Shown: positions 11,301 to 25,370, counted from the stretch's first letter. The stretch: 64,000 nt of DNA from Vandiemenella viatica (GCA_031002005.1 JARYHS010009186.1:256151199-256215198); one strand, 5' to 3'. Program-made: numbers and translations. Notes: a model not told the origin generated them from the sequence alone.

Positions 11301-14159
11301 ACTAAAGCAGTATTACATCATAGGAGAATATATCTGAGACATTTGTGAATATAAGAAAATATAGCAGTTTATTTTTGTTACTAACTTTTGTAAATCATCA
11401 TTCCAAAAGATTTTTTTTTCTCCTCTAGAATATAGGTAATATGATTTGTTTGTTCTTTGGAATGGTGAGATAAGTACCTGACAACTCTGTTATGCACATG
11501 TACAACTCGTGTAGGTATCAGTCTAAACATCAACTGTTATGGTAAAGCAAAGTCATACACATCGTTCTATATTAAGTATTAAGGCATACATTGTGAAATG
11601 TGCAATGATTTCACTAGTATCGTGTTGCAGGGACGTATCTTCTAAATTTATGTATTTGGGTTTGGTGTCTGATATTAAGGGATTAAAGGGATCCAAATTT
11701 GATTTTTGTTACATGTTCTGAGGTGATCGAATGTGAAGTATCATTTTTACATACAGATAACATGATTTTCATCTATTTCTTGTATATACATGTAAAACAT
11801 CCCTCCATTTACGTAACATTTCTTCAGTCAGAAAATGTCTTCCAAACAATGCCAACCTGTTTATGAGTTGCAGATTAACTGTCTTGAATAAAGGACTGAA
11901 TGAAGGTATGTTGGCAGACTTTAACATTCAATTTCTTTGCAATCAAAGTTTAATCAATTAAACATACAACGAGTGGATAAAAAGTTGCTGAAATTCTTCT
12001 TTAAGACAGTTGTAGTACGATTTGTCGTTTTTATTAGGTAGCCATCATTGTCATTTTTTGTGAAGGTGATATTTAAAAATATACTATAGGTAATATGTGA
12101 AGGTAAGAATAATTTTTGCTAATACTAAGAAGCATTTGATGTGGTAACAGTTAAAACAAAAAACCCGTTATACTGTGAGACAGGACCAACACTACAATAA
12201 AGTGGAATAGTGTAGGAAATTCATCAGAGCTACACATAACCTTTATAAGAACTAAAACATAAAATATAATGTAGTATATTTTTGTACATTACATATTCTG
12301 AAATTAAAGGAAAATATTGTGAGATAATAGCACATGTAGGTTTTCAGATGTAGAATATCTTTTGGCTTCAAACTCTACCTATAATTTCTGTAACATTCTG
12401 ATAAAAGTGTGAATGGCTCATTTTTGCTTTACATGTGCAAGTATATACAACTGAAGAAATACTATTTATCCATGTAAAGTATTTGTACTTGTATCAATTC
12501 ATTTGAGTTATCTTTCTTTCCTAGAATAGTCCAGAAATATTTTTTTTCGTGCGCTTATTTTTTCTGGGACAAATGTGCACAAACTTTTAAGTAGCTTGGA
12601 ACAATTACTGTAGATTGACATTTTTTTTCTGTGATTTGTTGTAAGTTCATTCTGCAGAAGGTTCAGCCAAGGAGCATTAAGGCTCTGCTGTGCTCTTGCA
12701 TTGTAACAATATGCATGATTGTTTAAATTAAACCTGTTCTCTACTGGAACAGTTTTACAACTCTTATCCATACATTGTTTACCTTGCTCATGTCTTGTAG
12801 TTGTCTCACTGGAATAGGTTGTACATATCAGTGTCAACATTGTATATTTTGTGGTTACTTGTTTGTGAAAATATGACACCAGGCGTTACATGTAGTTCTG
12901 TTTTACTAAATCAATTCAATTTTAGTTTATTTCATGTTTACGTCTACAGTAACTTTCAAGTGCTATGCAATTTTAATTCCTCATGGGCTTATTATTTCCA
13001 TGATTTTTGTCCGCATAAGTAGTCTTAGCAGAAGAAATAAACAAATAAAACATGTTGAGTAGAGCACTGGAAAAGAGTTAGTATGTAGAGGTTTAACTAA
13101 GACTATTATTGTATTGAGTAACATGCCAAATATTAATGGGTACATTAAGAAATTCAATCCAGAAACCTAAATGCTCATAAAACTTGTCTACAAATACAAT
13201 ATTGCTACGAATATTTTTATCTGTTTTTAAAGCAAAGTGGCTATCTTGCATTAATAAATGTTTTTATTTGACCATTGCTGTATTAAAAGTTCTGTTGATA
13301 GTTTAAAGTGGAGATAATGTAAAAAAATTAGTTTTTTCGTTTCAGGTTATAAATTAATGTTTGAACATTATGCCTCATCTTGCTTCTTGTATTCTTTAAC
13401 ACAAGAGCTCTTTGTTTATGTGGCATGCCCATTAATTTCAGCTCCTCTGTCTCTCTCTTATTTTTATGTTTGTTAGGATAAGACTGGAGACATGTGGACT
13501 GATTGGAGTTCAGTTATAATTTATATGCTGTATTGAAAGGAGTAGTAAACTACATCTACCAGTCACCAAAGTTGAAGGGAAAAGCTCATCAACCACAAAA
13601 AACACTGCACAAACACAAAAAAACACATTCTGGTATCCCATTTTCAAAGGCAAAAAACCATGACCGAGCTGGTGCACGAGGCGACAGTCAATTCAGCCAC
13701 TGACTGGCAATTTGTGTGATACAAATCACATGTTTCTATTTTCTTTTAAAAAGGTATACCAAAATATTGTGGTTTTTTGTTTGTGAAGTGTTTTTGTTGT
13801 TTTTGCACTACTTCCTTCTACTTTGTTGACTGGTGAGTATATTTCATGTTTCCTGTTCCATTGTTGCTGAGATTATATACTGCTTGTATTGAATACTTTG
13901 TAAAAGTAGGTTCTTATTCTACTCTAGTTTCATATTTTTCAAATGATATTTATATTAACAAAACTGAAAAGTGAGACATAATGTTACACATCTATTTGAA
14001 CCATTTAAAGTAAATGGGCATTGAGTTCTGAATGACATTTTGTGGTTAACAACTTGCACGTGCTGAATTCAAAATTAATTTTGAATTGTATAAAATATGC
14101 TGCAATGAACTACTGCTTTTACATATCTGTATGGCTAAAGTAGTAACGATGAAAATGCT
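8383..14159 (+). other. probable long 3' UTR and downstream DNA
   Basis: AT-rich, almost free of recognisable transposons, and without convincing exons. AATAAA signals occur near 10960 and 11887, among others, so the message of the upstream gene may end there. An open frame at 13503-13703 has coding-like composition at its end but no supported splice context. Confidence 0.4.
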
Positions 14160-14375
14160 GTTAGGCAATGAAACTGAGGAAGGATAGGGTAAACAAACAC
14201 ATTACTCAGAACAGATGGAAGCAGACGGAGCATGACTCTCAAACACACTTTACAATTGTGGTATAAACCTCTAATGTGATTGAGGTTTATACTGAAATAT
14301 GGTTAAGTGTGTTTGTATGAGTTTGTTCATCCCGGCCCTGCTGTCTTCATCTGTGGTAAGTGAAGGTTTTACTTT
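14160..14375. mobile_element. fold-back MITE family, copy A
   Basis: The left side has GGATAGGGTAAACAAACA and then GAACAGATGGAAGCAG. The right side reads back as TTCACTTACCACAGATGAAG and then ACAAACTCATACAAACACAC. The centre forms a hairpin around GGTTTATAC. The same end pattern (GGATAGG, ACTTACCA-AGATGAAGGC, ACAAACACA) recurs in copies B (20525) and C (42215). The right terminus is eroded. No coding capacity. Confidence 0.7.
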
Positions 14376-17300
14376 GCAAAAATTCCTTATTTTTATAGTC
14401 TTACAAATATATGGTTGAAACACATCATAAATATGTTTCTCTTTGGAAAAAGCTGTTAATTTAAAGGAAGGTGGGTATTATTTATTGCTTGTGAAAATAC
14501 TCTGTTATTAGAGATGTTATTATGCCATAATGAACAGTAGCTTTGTAATATTGTCATGTAATCAAAAGTTGTTACAACTCGTAGACTTTTTTCCTCATTA
14601 GCAATATCTTAACTTGACATATCATTATGCCACATAGCATACACAAATTCAAAAAGTGTAACAAGTCTTTTTTTTTTCTCCAGTTAAATATATCCTTATA
14701 TAATGTAATCTGTATGTTGTAAATTTACTTTAGGGAACCATGAACACTCATTTGCAAACACAATATAGAGCTGATGGGATGAGAATTTTAATGTGTAATT
14801 TGCCACTTTCGGTTACTTTATTTGATATCAGACTTGTTGTTACTTTTAATGGCCATTTGTTGCTAGTGTAAGGAGATAAAACAATTTCAAGTGTGAAATT
14901 TGTTGCGATAATATGATCAGTATATGTAATCCATGCTTAAAACATTAGCGAATCTCGGATTACAATTTGCAGATCTATTCTGAGCTTCAATTATACAACA
15001 AATTATAAATACTTCAAATGAATCTAAGGTTTAAATTGTATGTTTTAATACTACCATGAAAATATTGCTTTTAAAGAAATTTACAGGGAAGATGTTGATA
15101 AAAAATATCATCAATCTCTGGCACATAATAACTGAAAGTGGCAGAATAAATTCCAAAGAGCACAATATCTATTTTTATAGTAATTTTTATACAACATGAT
15201 ATAGGAGAAATATCTTGTTTTGGTCTTGCACATAATCTGAATGTTTTTAGTGTCAGTTTTGTATATCAGAGCCCAGAGCATCAAGTTGGTATTAACAGAC
15301 CAATCTGAGGCTACCCATATATTTGTGATTAAAGGTAGAGGAGTATTGTATGCAGAGTTTATATTTTTTAAGTTTCTTAACCTTTCATAATGCACAAGGA
15401 GAAAATGTATTAGATTTCATTTTATTTGCTTGAAAGTTGTTAGTTGTATCATGGTGTATTTTCCATTTATGCTTTTAGTATTTGCATTAATTAATGTAGA
15501 TTCTATATTTTTTTTTAATTTTGAGAGTCAACTCTTAATTCTAGATGAAATTTGCATTTTCTGTAGAAAATAATATATGATATATGTTTCTTGATGTTGC
15601 TTTTCTTTAAAAAAAAATGTAGCGTATCTGTAGAACATTTTTAGAATGGATTACTATTATTCGGTCTTAATTGAACGACCATTTATGACTGGTTTTATAT
15701 TCTTCAGCATATTAAAAAAAAAAAAGAAATGTGAAATTTTCTTTCTTTAGATTAAAATAGTTAACTGAAACTTACAGACAAATCTGTTAACAGAAAACTT
15801 TTTTCTGTTTAATGGACATCTGGATTTTTTTTTTTATTTTTATTTGCTGAAGTTTTTTATACGAGTCTTTTTTCCTCAGTGTTATTTCTGCATTTTGAGT
15901 GCTACAAAGTATTTGTAAAAAAGTGTTATGAATAATAATCGTTCTCAGAAATATCAATATAGATATATATCTTACGTGCATATTTTGTATGGTGTAAATG
16001 AATTAGAACAGTAATAGTTAAGGAAATAAAGTCTGTTAAGATAACTTTTTATTAGTTTATCTCTACTCTTGAACACACTTCTTTTTCACTTAGAGTTACA
16101 GTCTGTAATTTGTTGAAATTGAGGCTATTTTGGAATAAAAAGCAACTGGTGGGTTTAAAACTTGGTAAGTCTATAATAATGAAAGCTTTTTTTTGGGGGG
16201 GGGGGGGGAATTGAAAAGAAAACATCCTTTATTAAACTTGAAAGAAACATTGAATGAATATATTTTTAGCTCATACTCTTTTCTGAAAAATGAGGATGCA
16301 TAACATCCAGTTGACAAGTGACAAAAAATTTAAATGTTGGATATTTGTGGCTTAGTAAGGGAAAAAATTGTTTTTGGCTTTGTTTGATTTGCAGACAGCT
16401 TTGTTTTAAGCGATGGTTACTTTCTTTGACCTAATGGAATAAAATGCTGTTTATCTTTTTATATATATGTATCAATATTTTTCTTGTATTTCACTATTCG
16501 TGCTCTGATTAAAGGGGCTAGAAGTTTCCACTTACATATTCGGTGCTGTGCCTTAAGTTCCCTTGCCTCCATAATCTGTGGAATATTTGGATAAGGTGAC
16601 ACAATGACTAAGATAGACAGTGACTGCTGTTTGGCTTACAGTTTTGTCAATCTGGGGGGAATAATGTTAAAAGTCTGCAATTAAAAAAAGTTTTGGATCT
16701 TAAAAAGTTAGAGAATGATGTTCTAAACTGTTTAAAATCAAGGTAATGATTTTTTGTGGGGAATAGACTGGAAACTGGTTCTTGCATAAAGAATGTGTTA
16801 CTGATATTGACTAGACTGAGGCAGCAGGAAGATAATATATATTGGGATTGGGTTTAATAATCTTCAGTGGTACTTCCTGGTGTTAATAATTTTGTTTATG
16901 GATACATAATAAAAAATCTTATTACTTCTTTGTTCATTCCTTTTATCATTACTTTCCTGTTTGAAGTTAATAGGATTAGGATATAATATTACCACATGGC
17001 TCAAATGAGTATTTGAACAACTATTATTTTATAATAATATTGTAACATCTGTTGTATCCTTCTTTTGAGCCCTGATCTTTCTCAATAACTTATTACAGAA
17101 ACATTAGAATAATATTAATATTAGAGGGGTAACAGTGTTCTTTTGGCATTGTACATTTAATCTCTAGCTGAGCTTTACTGATTAGGTGAGTGGGGTTGAG
17201 AATGTAGTAGAGTACTAGGTACTTAGAATTAATACGTTTATTTTTATTTTTTTTAAACTGATTTTTTTTTCCTATTGGGAGGGGAAAAAGAATGGTTGTA

Positions 17301-19533
17301 GTGATTAGGTAACTGAGCAAGTTATTGTTCTAGTAAAGGTTTTACGTTGTTTCTCTGTCTACATTACGGAAAAAAATACATTTAGGTGTAGACAGTCTGT
17401 TAGTCATAGAATACTAAAATAATATGTTGTTGTTTAACAATTTATATCTCATTGGATTATTAAAAGAATCATATGTAAAAAAAAAATAATCAAAATTTAT
17501 AGGTAATGCAGGTTAGACCTATCTTGTTTTTATATGAAATAAGAAAAAGGTGTATCTATAATCTTCTAAATCGTGAAAAAGGTATTTTGTTTGTGCTGAC
17601 TGGGTTTTGTTTTTCCTTTTATATATACCATCTTATACTTAGAAACTGCTGTGATTGATGTATTACACAAATTGATATATAGTACCAGCATTGACTACTA
17701 CTGCATACATAGTTATAACAAAATCATAGTGCCTGCATAATCAGTCACTCTAAACACAAGTACTACATAAGTTTTGTAGAACAGATAACCGTAGTACTGC
17801 TTAAAAATCTGCATAAAAAATGACACTTGCTTGTTTGCTTTGCTGTTATTGCTGCTCTGAATGCAGTCTATTAAGTTCCTCAATTTCACCGGAATAGAAT
17901 GAAGAAAGTCATTAATGCAGCAATCAGATATGTTTTTATTAAGTAATGATGATATAAAGTGCAGATGGACTGTATGTCACACTGCTTGCTAGCCATTGTA
18001 ACAAAATGTTTAGTGCATTATTGATTTGCTTTTAAATTCTTGCTATCACAGAGAAGTTTCTGTTAACTAGTGGTGTAAGCAGCCTTATTAGCTGATTAGA
18101 GAGTTATGAAATGTGAAATAAGAGGTAAAAACCACACATTTACTTTATTGCTATGAAAAAAGAAAAAGGAAAAGGAAAAAAAAAAACAGGAAATGAGAGA
18201 TGTGTGGGAAACACAAATATCAGATGTAATGTTTTAAAAATATAGTTTAAAAACAAATAAAATCTCCCTTGTAGGTTGCTAGTGGATATTGTTTTTAAAC
18301 TTTGACATTCTTTGTTGCTTTGAAGCTTATTTTCGCCACTAAATTATGAATGTCACTGAAATGGTAGAAAACTACAGAAAATTTTTAAAATAAAGATTCT
18401 AGAAATGTTAGGTTCTCTTTACAATTATTGTGGAGATTCCTCCCCTGGCCCCTAAAACCCTTGCTTCGTATATGTTTGAATTTCAAATGAATCGAAATTT
18501 TAATTTAATCCAGTACTAATATTCCTCATAATTGAATTTATAATAGAGCGAAGTTTAGAATATATTAACTAATTTACAGATATTTAAAGTAATTCAGTGA
18601 TATATATTTTAGGGCACAATCAAAGTGGCGATTCAGTTTCAAAGGACCTATGTATTCCCACAAAACAGATTCAGTAAAATACTAAAGTGTAATCAGAGAT
18701 GTCCATGCAGTGCAAAATGTCCTTATCCCACTGGAAATTCTTAAATATATAATTTTTGGGTTACTGGATAATTTATTTTTTAGTTTTGTTCAGAGTAATG
18801 AAAACTACATTCACGTTATTTGCAATGAGACTAATTTTCTTTTCAATATTAAAATTGAATCCTTTTTTTTTTTTTTTTTTTTTAATTACCAAATTGCTTG
18901 CCAAACATATTCTCATAACATTATCAAGAACCTATGTTTTTGATGCATCAAAACCATTTTTTTTTAAATGTAGAATTACAGAATAATATTTTGATGATAT
19001 AGTTCCAGGCCTTATTAGTGTTCATCAAGTAGCTTTCTTACGAATGTGTTATTGTAGGTTAAATGGAAAGCTTACATTGTGTATTTAATGTACTGAAATA
19101 ATTATTATAAAGTAGTGAATTGTGATACTGATTTTTTTTACAGAAGGAAATTTAGGTTTGTGTTGATTTTTTTCTACAGAATTTTACAGTATTTAAAATT
19201 GTTCTTTTTTATGTATTTTGTAATGATATAATCTGTCGATATGATACAGCAGCAAGGATTCATTGTATGACTTTGTTAACTACTTATTCCATTCTGTAGC
19301 CACTGTGTTTGTATCATGGAGTAATCAGTAAACATTCTATTCTAATATTGTTTAGTTATTAGAGACTTTGTACAAACACATTTTCAGGTTAAAACAAATG
19401 TGCAGGACTTAGACATTTTAGTGATTATAGAAGTTTTATTTATATGCAAGGTCTATAAACGTAGCAAATAGGTGTATACCACAATTTTGTAGTTTTACCA
19501 ATTTAATCGCAAGTTAGTAACGTCTTATAATAG
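14376..19533. other. AT-rich, repeat-poor intergenic DNA
   Basis: About 5 kb without a supported gene or repeat border. Homopolymer tracts include a T/G run near 16187-16208 and a T run near 18866. Confidence 0.4.
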
Positions 19534-19706
19534 TGAATAAAATCTTTTCGGGTTGCTAGCCGAGTTAGTCCATCGATGAAACACGAGTTAGTCCATCGAT
19601 GAAACGTGATGTTTCAGTGGTCGCAATCTCTGTAGCCATTGTCAAGGTCTTGTTTAATCGGTAGGCTAACTCGGCTGGTTACCCAAGAAGATTTTATTCA
19701 CTTTCA
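19534..19706. mobile_element. small fold-back element
   Basis: The left arm AGTGAATAAAATCTTTTCGG and then GCCGAGTTAG pairs with a right arm that ends in GATTTTATTCACT, over about 37 bases with a few mismatches. Between the arms, CGAGTTAGTCCATCGATGAA occurs twice in tandem. Non-coding. No target duplication could be fixed. Confidence 0.65.
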
Positions 19707-20524
19707 ATGCCGAGAAAACCTCCAGTCCATGATATAAGAGGTTACAATAAACTACAATTTTTTTGTCTCAAAAGAGAAGGATCTAAGGTCAGAAATCCAA
19801 AAAGACAAGTTTGGTGTACACCTAATTGTATTTCTGAATCTGTTTGATCTTTTGTAACATGGCAAAAGCTGTATAACAATTTATTTCTTTGGCAAACAAG
19901 AAAAGTAAAGTGTACACAGTTTGTTGGTGAATTCAAGCTCTCTTACAATATGAAATTCATTCTTGTGTAGAAATATTGTAATCTTTTGTTTTATTCTGAA
20001 TAAATCTTCTTGAAATCATAATTTTGTTTAACTGTAATCTCTCAAATGACTTGACGGTTCCTTCACATCGGGTAGCAATCATAGTATTTACGACTCATTT
20101 TCTGTGGCGTTTTGCACTTTTTTAGGGGCCTACATAGAGCATAAACTACTTATTAGTCCAAACATGTGAAATAGATGCAATGAAAGGAGTAAATGAAAAA
20201 ATGTGTGGTGGTGTGGGAAAGTGAATGAGGATAAGTTTATAGAAACAGTGAGCAAAGAATAAAAACTGTCAACACATGGATAAATTATGATAAAATAGTA
20301 GAACGTATCTCCATACCTCTTCTGTGCATATTACCCAGTAGCCAAATTTTGAATGACCCTTAATATGCAATTATCATATTATACTGTTATGTTTTATTGA
20401 AGTTACCAATATCTCCATTGAATTTTACTTTAACGCTGTTTACTTCAACTCTTTGTTACATCGTCTAAAAATTCCTATTAATTCTTTGAATTGGATAATG
20501 GAAACAAAGAAACTACTGTGAGGC
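19707..20524. other. AT-rich intergenic DNA
   Basis: No supported feature; an AATAAA occurs near 19999. Confidence 0.35.
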
Positions 20525-20860
20525 ACTGAAAATAAGATAAGATAGGATAGGGAAAAATAAACAGATACCCGTCACTTACCACATATGAAGGCAGGAGGGC
20601 GAGACGAAAACGCAAAAACACAAAAACATAAACAAAGTGCACAATATTTCGATATAAGTCTTAGTCATGTGGGAGGCGAGACATATGGCAGGGGGAAAGA
20701 TGTGGTCACATCCCAACCCACCATGTGATTAAGACTTATGTCGAAATATTGTGCAATTTGTTTATGTTTTTCGTGTTTGTCTCACCCTCCTGCCTTCATC
20801 TGTGGTAAGTGATGGGTATCTGTTTATTTTTCCCTATCCTATCGTCTTAATTCTTTGAGA
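20525..20860. mobile_element. fold-back MITE family, copy B (most intact)
   Basis: Near-complete inverted repeat with arms of about 140 bases. The left side runs GGATAGGGAAAAATAAACAG, ACTTACCACATATGAAGGC, ACAAAAACATAAACAAA and GCACAATATTTCGATATAAG. The right side mirrors all four, ending in TTTTCCCTATCCTATC. The spacer around 20675-20705 is short. The arms carry no protein. Confidence 0.85.
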
Positions 20861-20939
20861 CAGATATGTGACAATTTCGTTTATAGTTCAAAGTTTTTGT
20901 GAAAGCACAAAAATAGCAGTTCTGTCATTACCATAGCAC

Positions 20940-21515
20940 CACAATCTGATGATGAATTCTTGCAGAACTCTTCAAAACAAATCAAAAATAAACAAAACAA
21001 AATTTTATATCTTGCTTGGTTTTCGAGATATAGCATGTTAAAAATCATTTATAGGTATAGTTCCTTGTTCTGGTGATGTTTCTTCTGGTCCGGGCAGTAT
21101 TTCAATCTAACAACAACCACTAGGAAGAAGATAAAACTCCTATAGTGCATTTCCACTGTGTACATATAGTGGTTTTAGTGATTTTATTTTCTCGGGTCCA
21201 GGGCGGATCTCGCCCTAGCCTCCTCACTTTTGAGATACAATATCTCAAGAAGTAACCAAGATACCAAAAAAAAAAAAAAAAAAAAAAAACTTTTTATTTT
21301 CTATTTGTCTCGTTAAGTTACATATGAATTCATCATCAAATTTGGCTGTGGCGAAATTTTTCTTCCGGTACAGGCTGCATTTCAATCTAACCACGTCAAA
21401 TTTTAGATCCAATATCTGAAGACCTAAGTGAGATATCAAAAAAAAATTATTTTTAACTTCCAATTTGTCTCGTCAAGTTACATAAGAATCCATCATCAAA
21501 TTGCGGTCCCACGGT
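20940..21515 (-). repeat. ~150-160-bp tandem repeat, minus orientation
   Basis: About three units carrying TTGTCTCGTTAAGTTACAT, GAATTCATCATCAAATT and GAGATACAATATCTC. The same unit occurs in the opposite orientation at 53190-53700. An A-rich tract interrupts the unit near 21266. Not coding. Confidence 0.8.
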
Positions 21516-21734
21516 TATCGTGGAATCCTCACAAAAATTGTCGGGGAATACTTTTCATTTGGCTCTCCATATAGTGCCACGTTTTTCAGTTGCTAAGCTT
21601 TCGGTTGTCACTCTAGTCTGTTCCTCAAATATACTGGATTTGTTTACAAATTCATTAATAAAGAACGCCGAGCGTCGTGGAGTACTAGCCCAGAGAACCT
21701 GTGTACTATAACAGGGAGATGGGGAGGTTAAAGA

Positions 21735-23117
21735 GGTTGGTAAGATGAGCGCATAACAGAATTTAAAAAAAGCAGGGAAGTATATTTAAAATGACTAAAC
21801 TTAATAACAGCAAAGAAAATTGTTAGAGATGGGTTTATGAAGAGTATTGTCAGTGCAGGAGGACGATTAGCTAATGCATCTAGAAATTTCTATGGCTATA
21901 TCAGGAAACTGAGGGAAAGGGAGGGTGTAGAGACACTTATAGATAAGGATGGAGAAGAAGTTACTGACGATTTGAAAAAGGCAGAGATTTTTAAGTAACT
22001 GGTTTAGTGAAAGCATTAGGGACAATGAATCAGAAATGGGAGGGTCTAATTCCGAGAACGAGGTTAACAACACAATTAGAAATGAAGATAATAAAAATTT
22101 GAAATTCATCCTGAGGAAATCATGAAGGAAATAAGACAGCTGAAAAAACATAAAGGGGCTGGTGAAGATAATATTATTACAGATATCTTAAAGAAAGCCG
22201 GATGTGACATTGTACCTTATCTTGAAATATTATTTAAATTGAGTCTAGATACTTGCTGCTTACCACAGGTCTGGAAAAGTGCGATAGTATTACCGGTACA
22301 TAAAGGAGGGGTGAGAAATAGAGTTGAGAATTACAGGCCAATCAGTTTGACATCAGTGGTAGGTAAATTAATGGAAAGATTGATATGCAACCACATCAGA
22401 AATATGTGTGAGGAACGTAAGTGGTTTTCAAGCAGGCAACATGGGTTCAGGCACGTATATTAATGCGAATCTCAGTTGGTGGGATATATGCAAGATATTT
22501 TGGATGAAATGGACAAGGCAGGCCAAATTGATAGTGTAGCACTAGATCATTCAAAGGCGTTTGACAGAGTGAGCCATAAAATGGTAGTAAATAAGGTAAA
22601 AACTATTGGAGTGGATGAGAAAGTGATATGCTGGGTAGAAGAATTTTTGAAAGGTAGAAAACATAAAGTTAGGTTCGAAAATGCAGTATCAAAAGAAGTG
22701 GAAGTAAAAATGAGAGAGCCACAGGGTAGCGTATTGGGACCATTGCTATTCATTATTCTAATGAATAATTGTGTTGATTGTTTACTATCTGAAATTAGAT
22801 TGTTTGCAGATGACTTAATGCTATATAAAAGGATCAAAACGGTAGAGGATTATAAACAATGGCAAGGTGATCTGGACAGGACATGGTAAACATGGGATGA
22901 AGATAAATGCAAAGAAGAGTCAGGTTATTAGATACACAAATAAAAAACTAAAGGTTGATTATGAATATAAGGTGGGGAAAGAATTGCTTGCTGAAGACTT
23001 GAAATGTAAATATCTTGGCATTACTTTTGATAACAAGCTTAACTGGGCCGGAATGGGACTCGTTTGAAGAAAGGAGGAGGGTGAAGAGTGTCATGGGAGT
23101 GTACAAGGCGTATATTG
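21735..23117 (+). pseudogene. CR1/Jockey-type LINE reverse transcriptase, 5' and middle part
   Basis: The region opens with the linker between endonuclease and RT (NFYGYIRKLREREGVET) and continues into an RT domain: KKHKGAGEDNIITDILKKAG, the block W-K-S-A-I-V-L-P-V-H-K-G-G, NYRPISLTSVVGKLMERL, then QHGFR, DHSKAFDRVSH, QGSVLGPLLFI, and the catalytic FADD at about 22803-22814. The thumb follows (KYLGITFDNKLNWAG). Breaks are an in-frame TAA at 22461, a frameshift near 22870-22890, and a deletion of roughly 280 bp at about 23052 relative to the copy at 56688. The endonuclease is missing. The element continues after the hAT insertion, at 25545. Confidence 0.85.
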
Positions 23118-23846
23118 GTGATGAGTAGGGCCCGGATTTTTCAAAAAAGCATATGCGCATATGCAAATGCATATTTTGAGGGTTAGTGCATATTTTATGG
23201 ATATGTGCATATTTTAGCTTTTATTTCATCTCATAACTGAATATCCGATACTTCTGAAGAAACTGTAAAGCCTAATGTACCTGTATGTTGGACATCCTTG
23301 GCAACCGCAACAAGTAAGTTAAATTCTTGGAGTAAACAGGATTTTTTTGTACTGGCATTCACATGTAGAGAATTTTCTACCTTATCCAAACTCACACAGT
23401 GACATGTTTGGAGGTGCTGCAAATGGAAAATTTGTGTGGCGGCGACCTTCTCTACTGCCCTGAGCGGTAACATTCACGGGAAGGGCGGGTGGGGTCGGCA
23501 AAATCAAAGAATAGCTCTATTCTCCCTCAGGCGGCAAATTCTTGTTTGAGGAGACGACAGTCACAAGTATTTACCCCCACGTGGAATATTCGTTATCTAC
23601 CAGTGTGTTTATTCGTGCGACAACTACCGGGAAGGCCAGCGGTTTTCTTTAATCTTTTCGGGAATATTCCCCTAATTGCGGTACGAGCCAGTTTTCCTGA
23701 GAACAGATTCCTGGCTTCCAGACCTGAGGGATTCGTACTTTTAAAGGGACGTGTACATTCCTTTCCAAAAACAGTAGCCTCTCAAAGTTTGTGTTGACAG
23801 GAGTGTTCGTGTGCTAAGATTAAGTTTCTTTAATCTGACTCCAAAA

Positions 23847-25309
23847 ATGCCTAAAGAAAAATGCACAAGATCAGTTTTAATTAAGCAGTGGATTTCAGGC
23901 AACAGTGACTATTCTAGTGACGGTGAAGTTGTGTACTGTCAAGTATGTGAGAAGAATATAAAATGTGAGAAAAAATTTCAACTTGAACAGCATTCTAAAA
24001 CAGCTGTACATCTCAGGTCAAAAGAAAAGAATAGGAACACGCAACAGCTACTTTTAACTCAGGTATCACGGTCTGTTAATACATTCTCTGCTGACCTGTG
24101 TAAGGCTTTTGTATGCAGCAATATCCCGCTGCATAAATTGAATAATCCAGATCTACGAGCATTTCTTCAAAAGTATTGTGTTAATCAAAGGATACCGGAT
24201 GAATCCACCCTCAGGAAAAATTATTTGCTCTCTCTACACGATTCTGTCCTGGATTCAATTCGGTCTGACATAGGAGGGAACTGTGTCTGGATATCGGTAG
24301 ATGAAACAACCGATTCATGTGGCCGATACGTAGCGAACTTTATAGTGGGCAAACTATGTCAAGAAGAACCCGGAAAACCACATTTACTTTCAACCAAAGT
24401 ACAATTGCAAGATTTATAAACGATTCCCTGCGACTTCTGTGGCCTACTGAATCGGAGAGTGATTGTTACAAGGTGCGTGTTTTAATCACAGACGCAGCTT
24501 CATATATGTTAAAAGCTGGTCAGTCGCTTCGAGTGTTTTTCCCCAATCTGATCCATGTTACATGTTTGGCGCATGGATTACATCGCATTGCAGAAGAGAT
24601 ACGTTCTCTATTTCCTTCAGTTAACAAAGTAATTTCAAGTGGAAAAAAAGTGTTCCTAAAAGCACCAGCGCGTGTACAGTTTTATAAGGATCGTCTGCCT
24701 GAGGTTCCTCTTCCACCGGAACCTGTTCTCACTAGATGGGGAACTTGGTTGTCTGCAGTGCTGTTCTACCAGGAGAACTTTCATCAAGTGAAAGATGTGG
24801 TTACAAGTATTGGTCATGACGATCGTGCTGCGTGTGTTCGTGAAGCAAAGTGCGCATTTGATTGTGATACTGTATATCGAGATATCAATTTCATCCATGT
24901 ACACTATTCGTCACTTTCTAATGCTATTAAGGGTCTAGAAACTAGCGGTGCACCCCTTCACGAGTCTATTCAGTTGCTTCACAAAACAATTTCTTCTTTA
25001 AATGCCGTCCCTGGTGAAATTGGAGAAAAAGTTAAATCTAAACTCAGCAGGGTGTTAGACTCAAACCCAGGTCTGGAAAAGATTCAATCAATTAATACGT
25101 ATTTAAGTGGAACCACACAATCTTTGCCAGATGAATGTTCCGAACAGTCAGCACCATCGTACAAGTATTGCCCAATAACGTCCGTTGACGTGGAACGATC
25201 ATTTTCGGCTTATAAACTAATTTTGTCTGACAACAGAAAATCTTTGACCCCTGAAAACATTGAAAAACTGTTGGTAACATATTGTGATTCATCATTTTGT
25301 AAGGAATGA
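23847..25309 (+). pseudogene. hAT-family transposase, one frameshift
   Basis: The N-terminal frame starts at Met 23847 (MPKEKCTRS). It has a BED-like zinc finger with C-x-x-C (YCQVCEKNI) and a following H-x(5)-H (EQHSKTAVH), then VSVDETTD-type sequence (WISVDETTD), the first acidic part of the hAT catalytic core. A frameshift near 24400 moves coding to the next frame, which runs to a TGA at 25307. That half holds [13 protein letters not shown], the [14 protein letters not shown] motif of the hAT insertion/DUF659 region, TRWGTWLSA, and the C-terminal dimerisation motif [18 protein letters not shown]. Total length is about 490 residues. The class resembles elements related to the source of vertebrate CGGBP1. 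Only one clear lesion is seen, so the copy is young or a relative is still active. Confidence 0.9.
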
Positions 25310-25370
25310 AACGTGTATATCAGTGAGTTGACATAAAATAAATCATTTGATAACTGTATATTCTTTAATA

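Noticed and set aside
13503..13703. 66-codon open frame with a KLKGKAHQPQKTLHKHKKTHS-like basic stretch (shortened: KAHQPQKTLHKHKK)
   Set aside because: Composition is coding-like at the end, but there is no recognised family and no convincing acceptor, so I do not call a gene.
23489..23797. 102-codon open frame upstream of the hAT transposase
   Set aside because: It lies in the element's 5' region, has no recognised domain and does not join the transposase frame.
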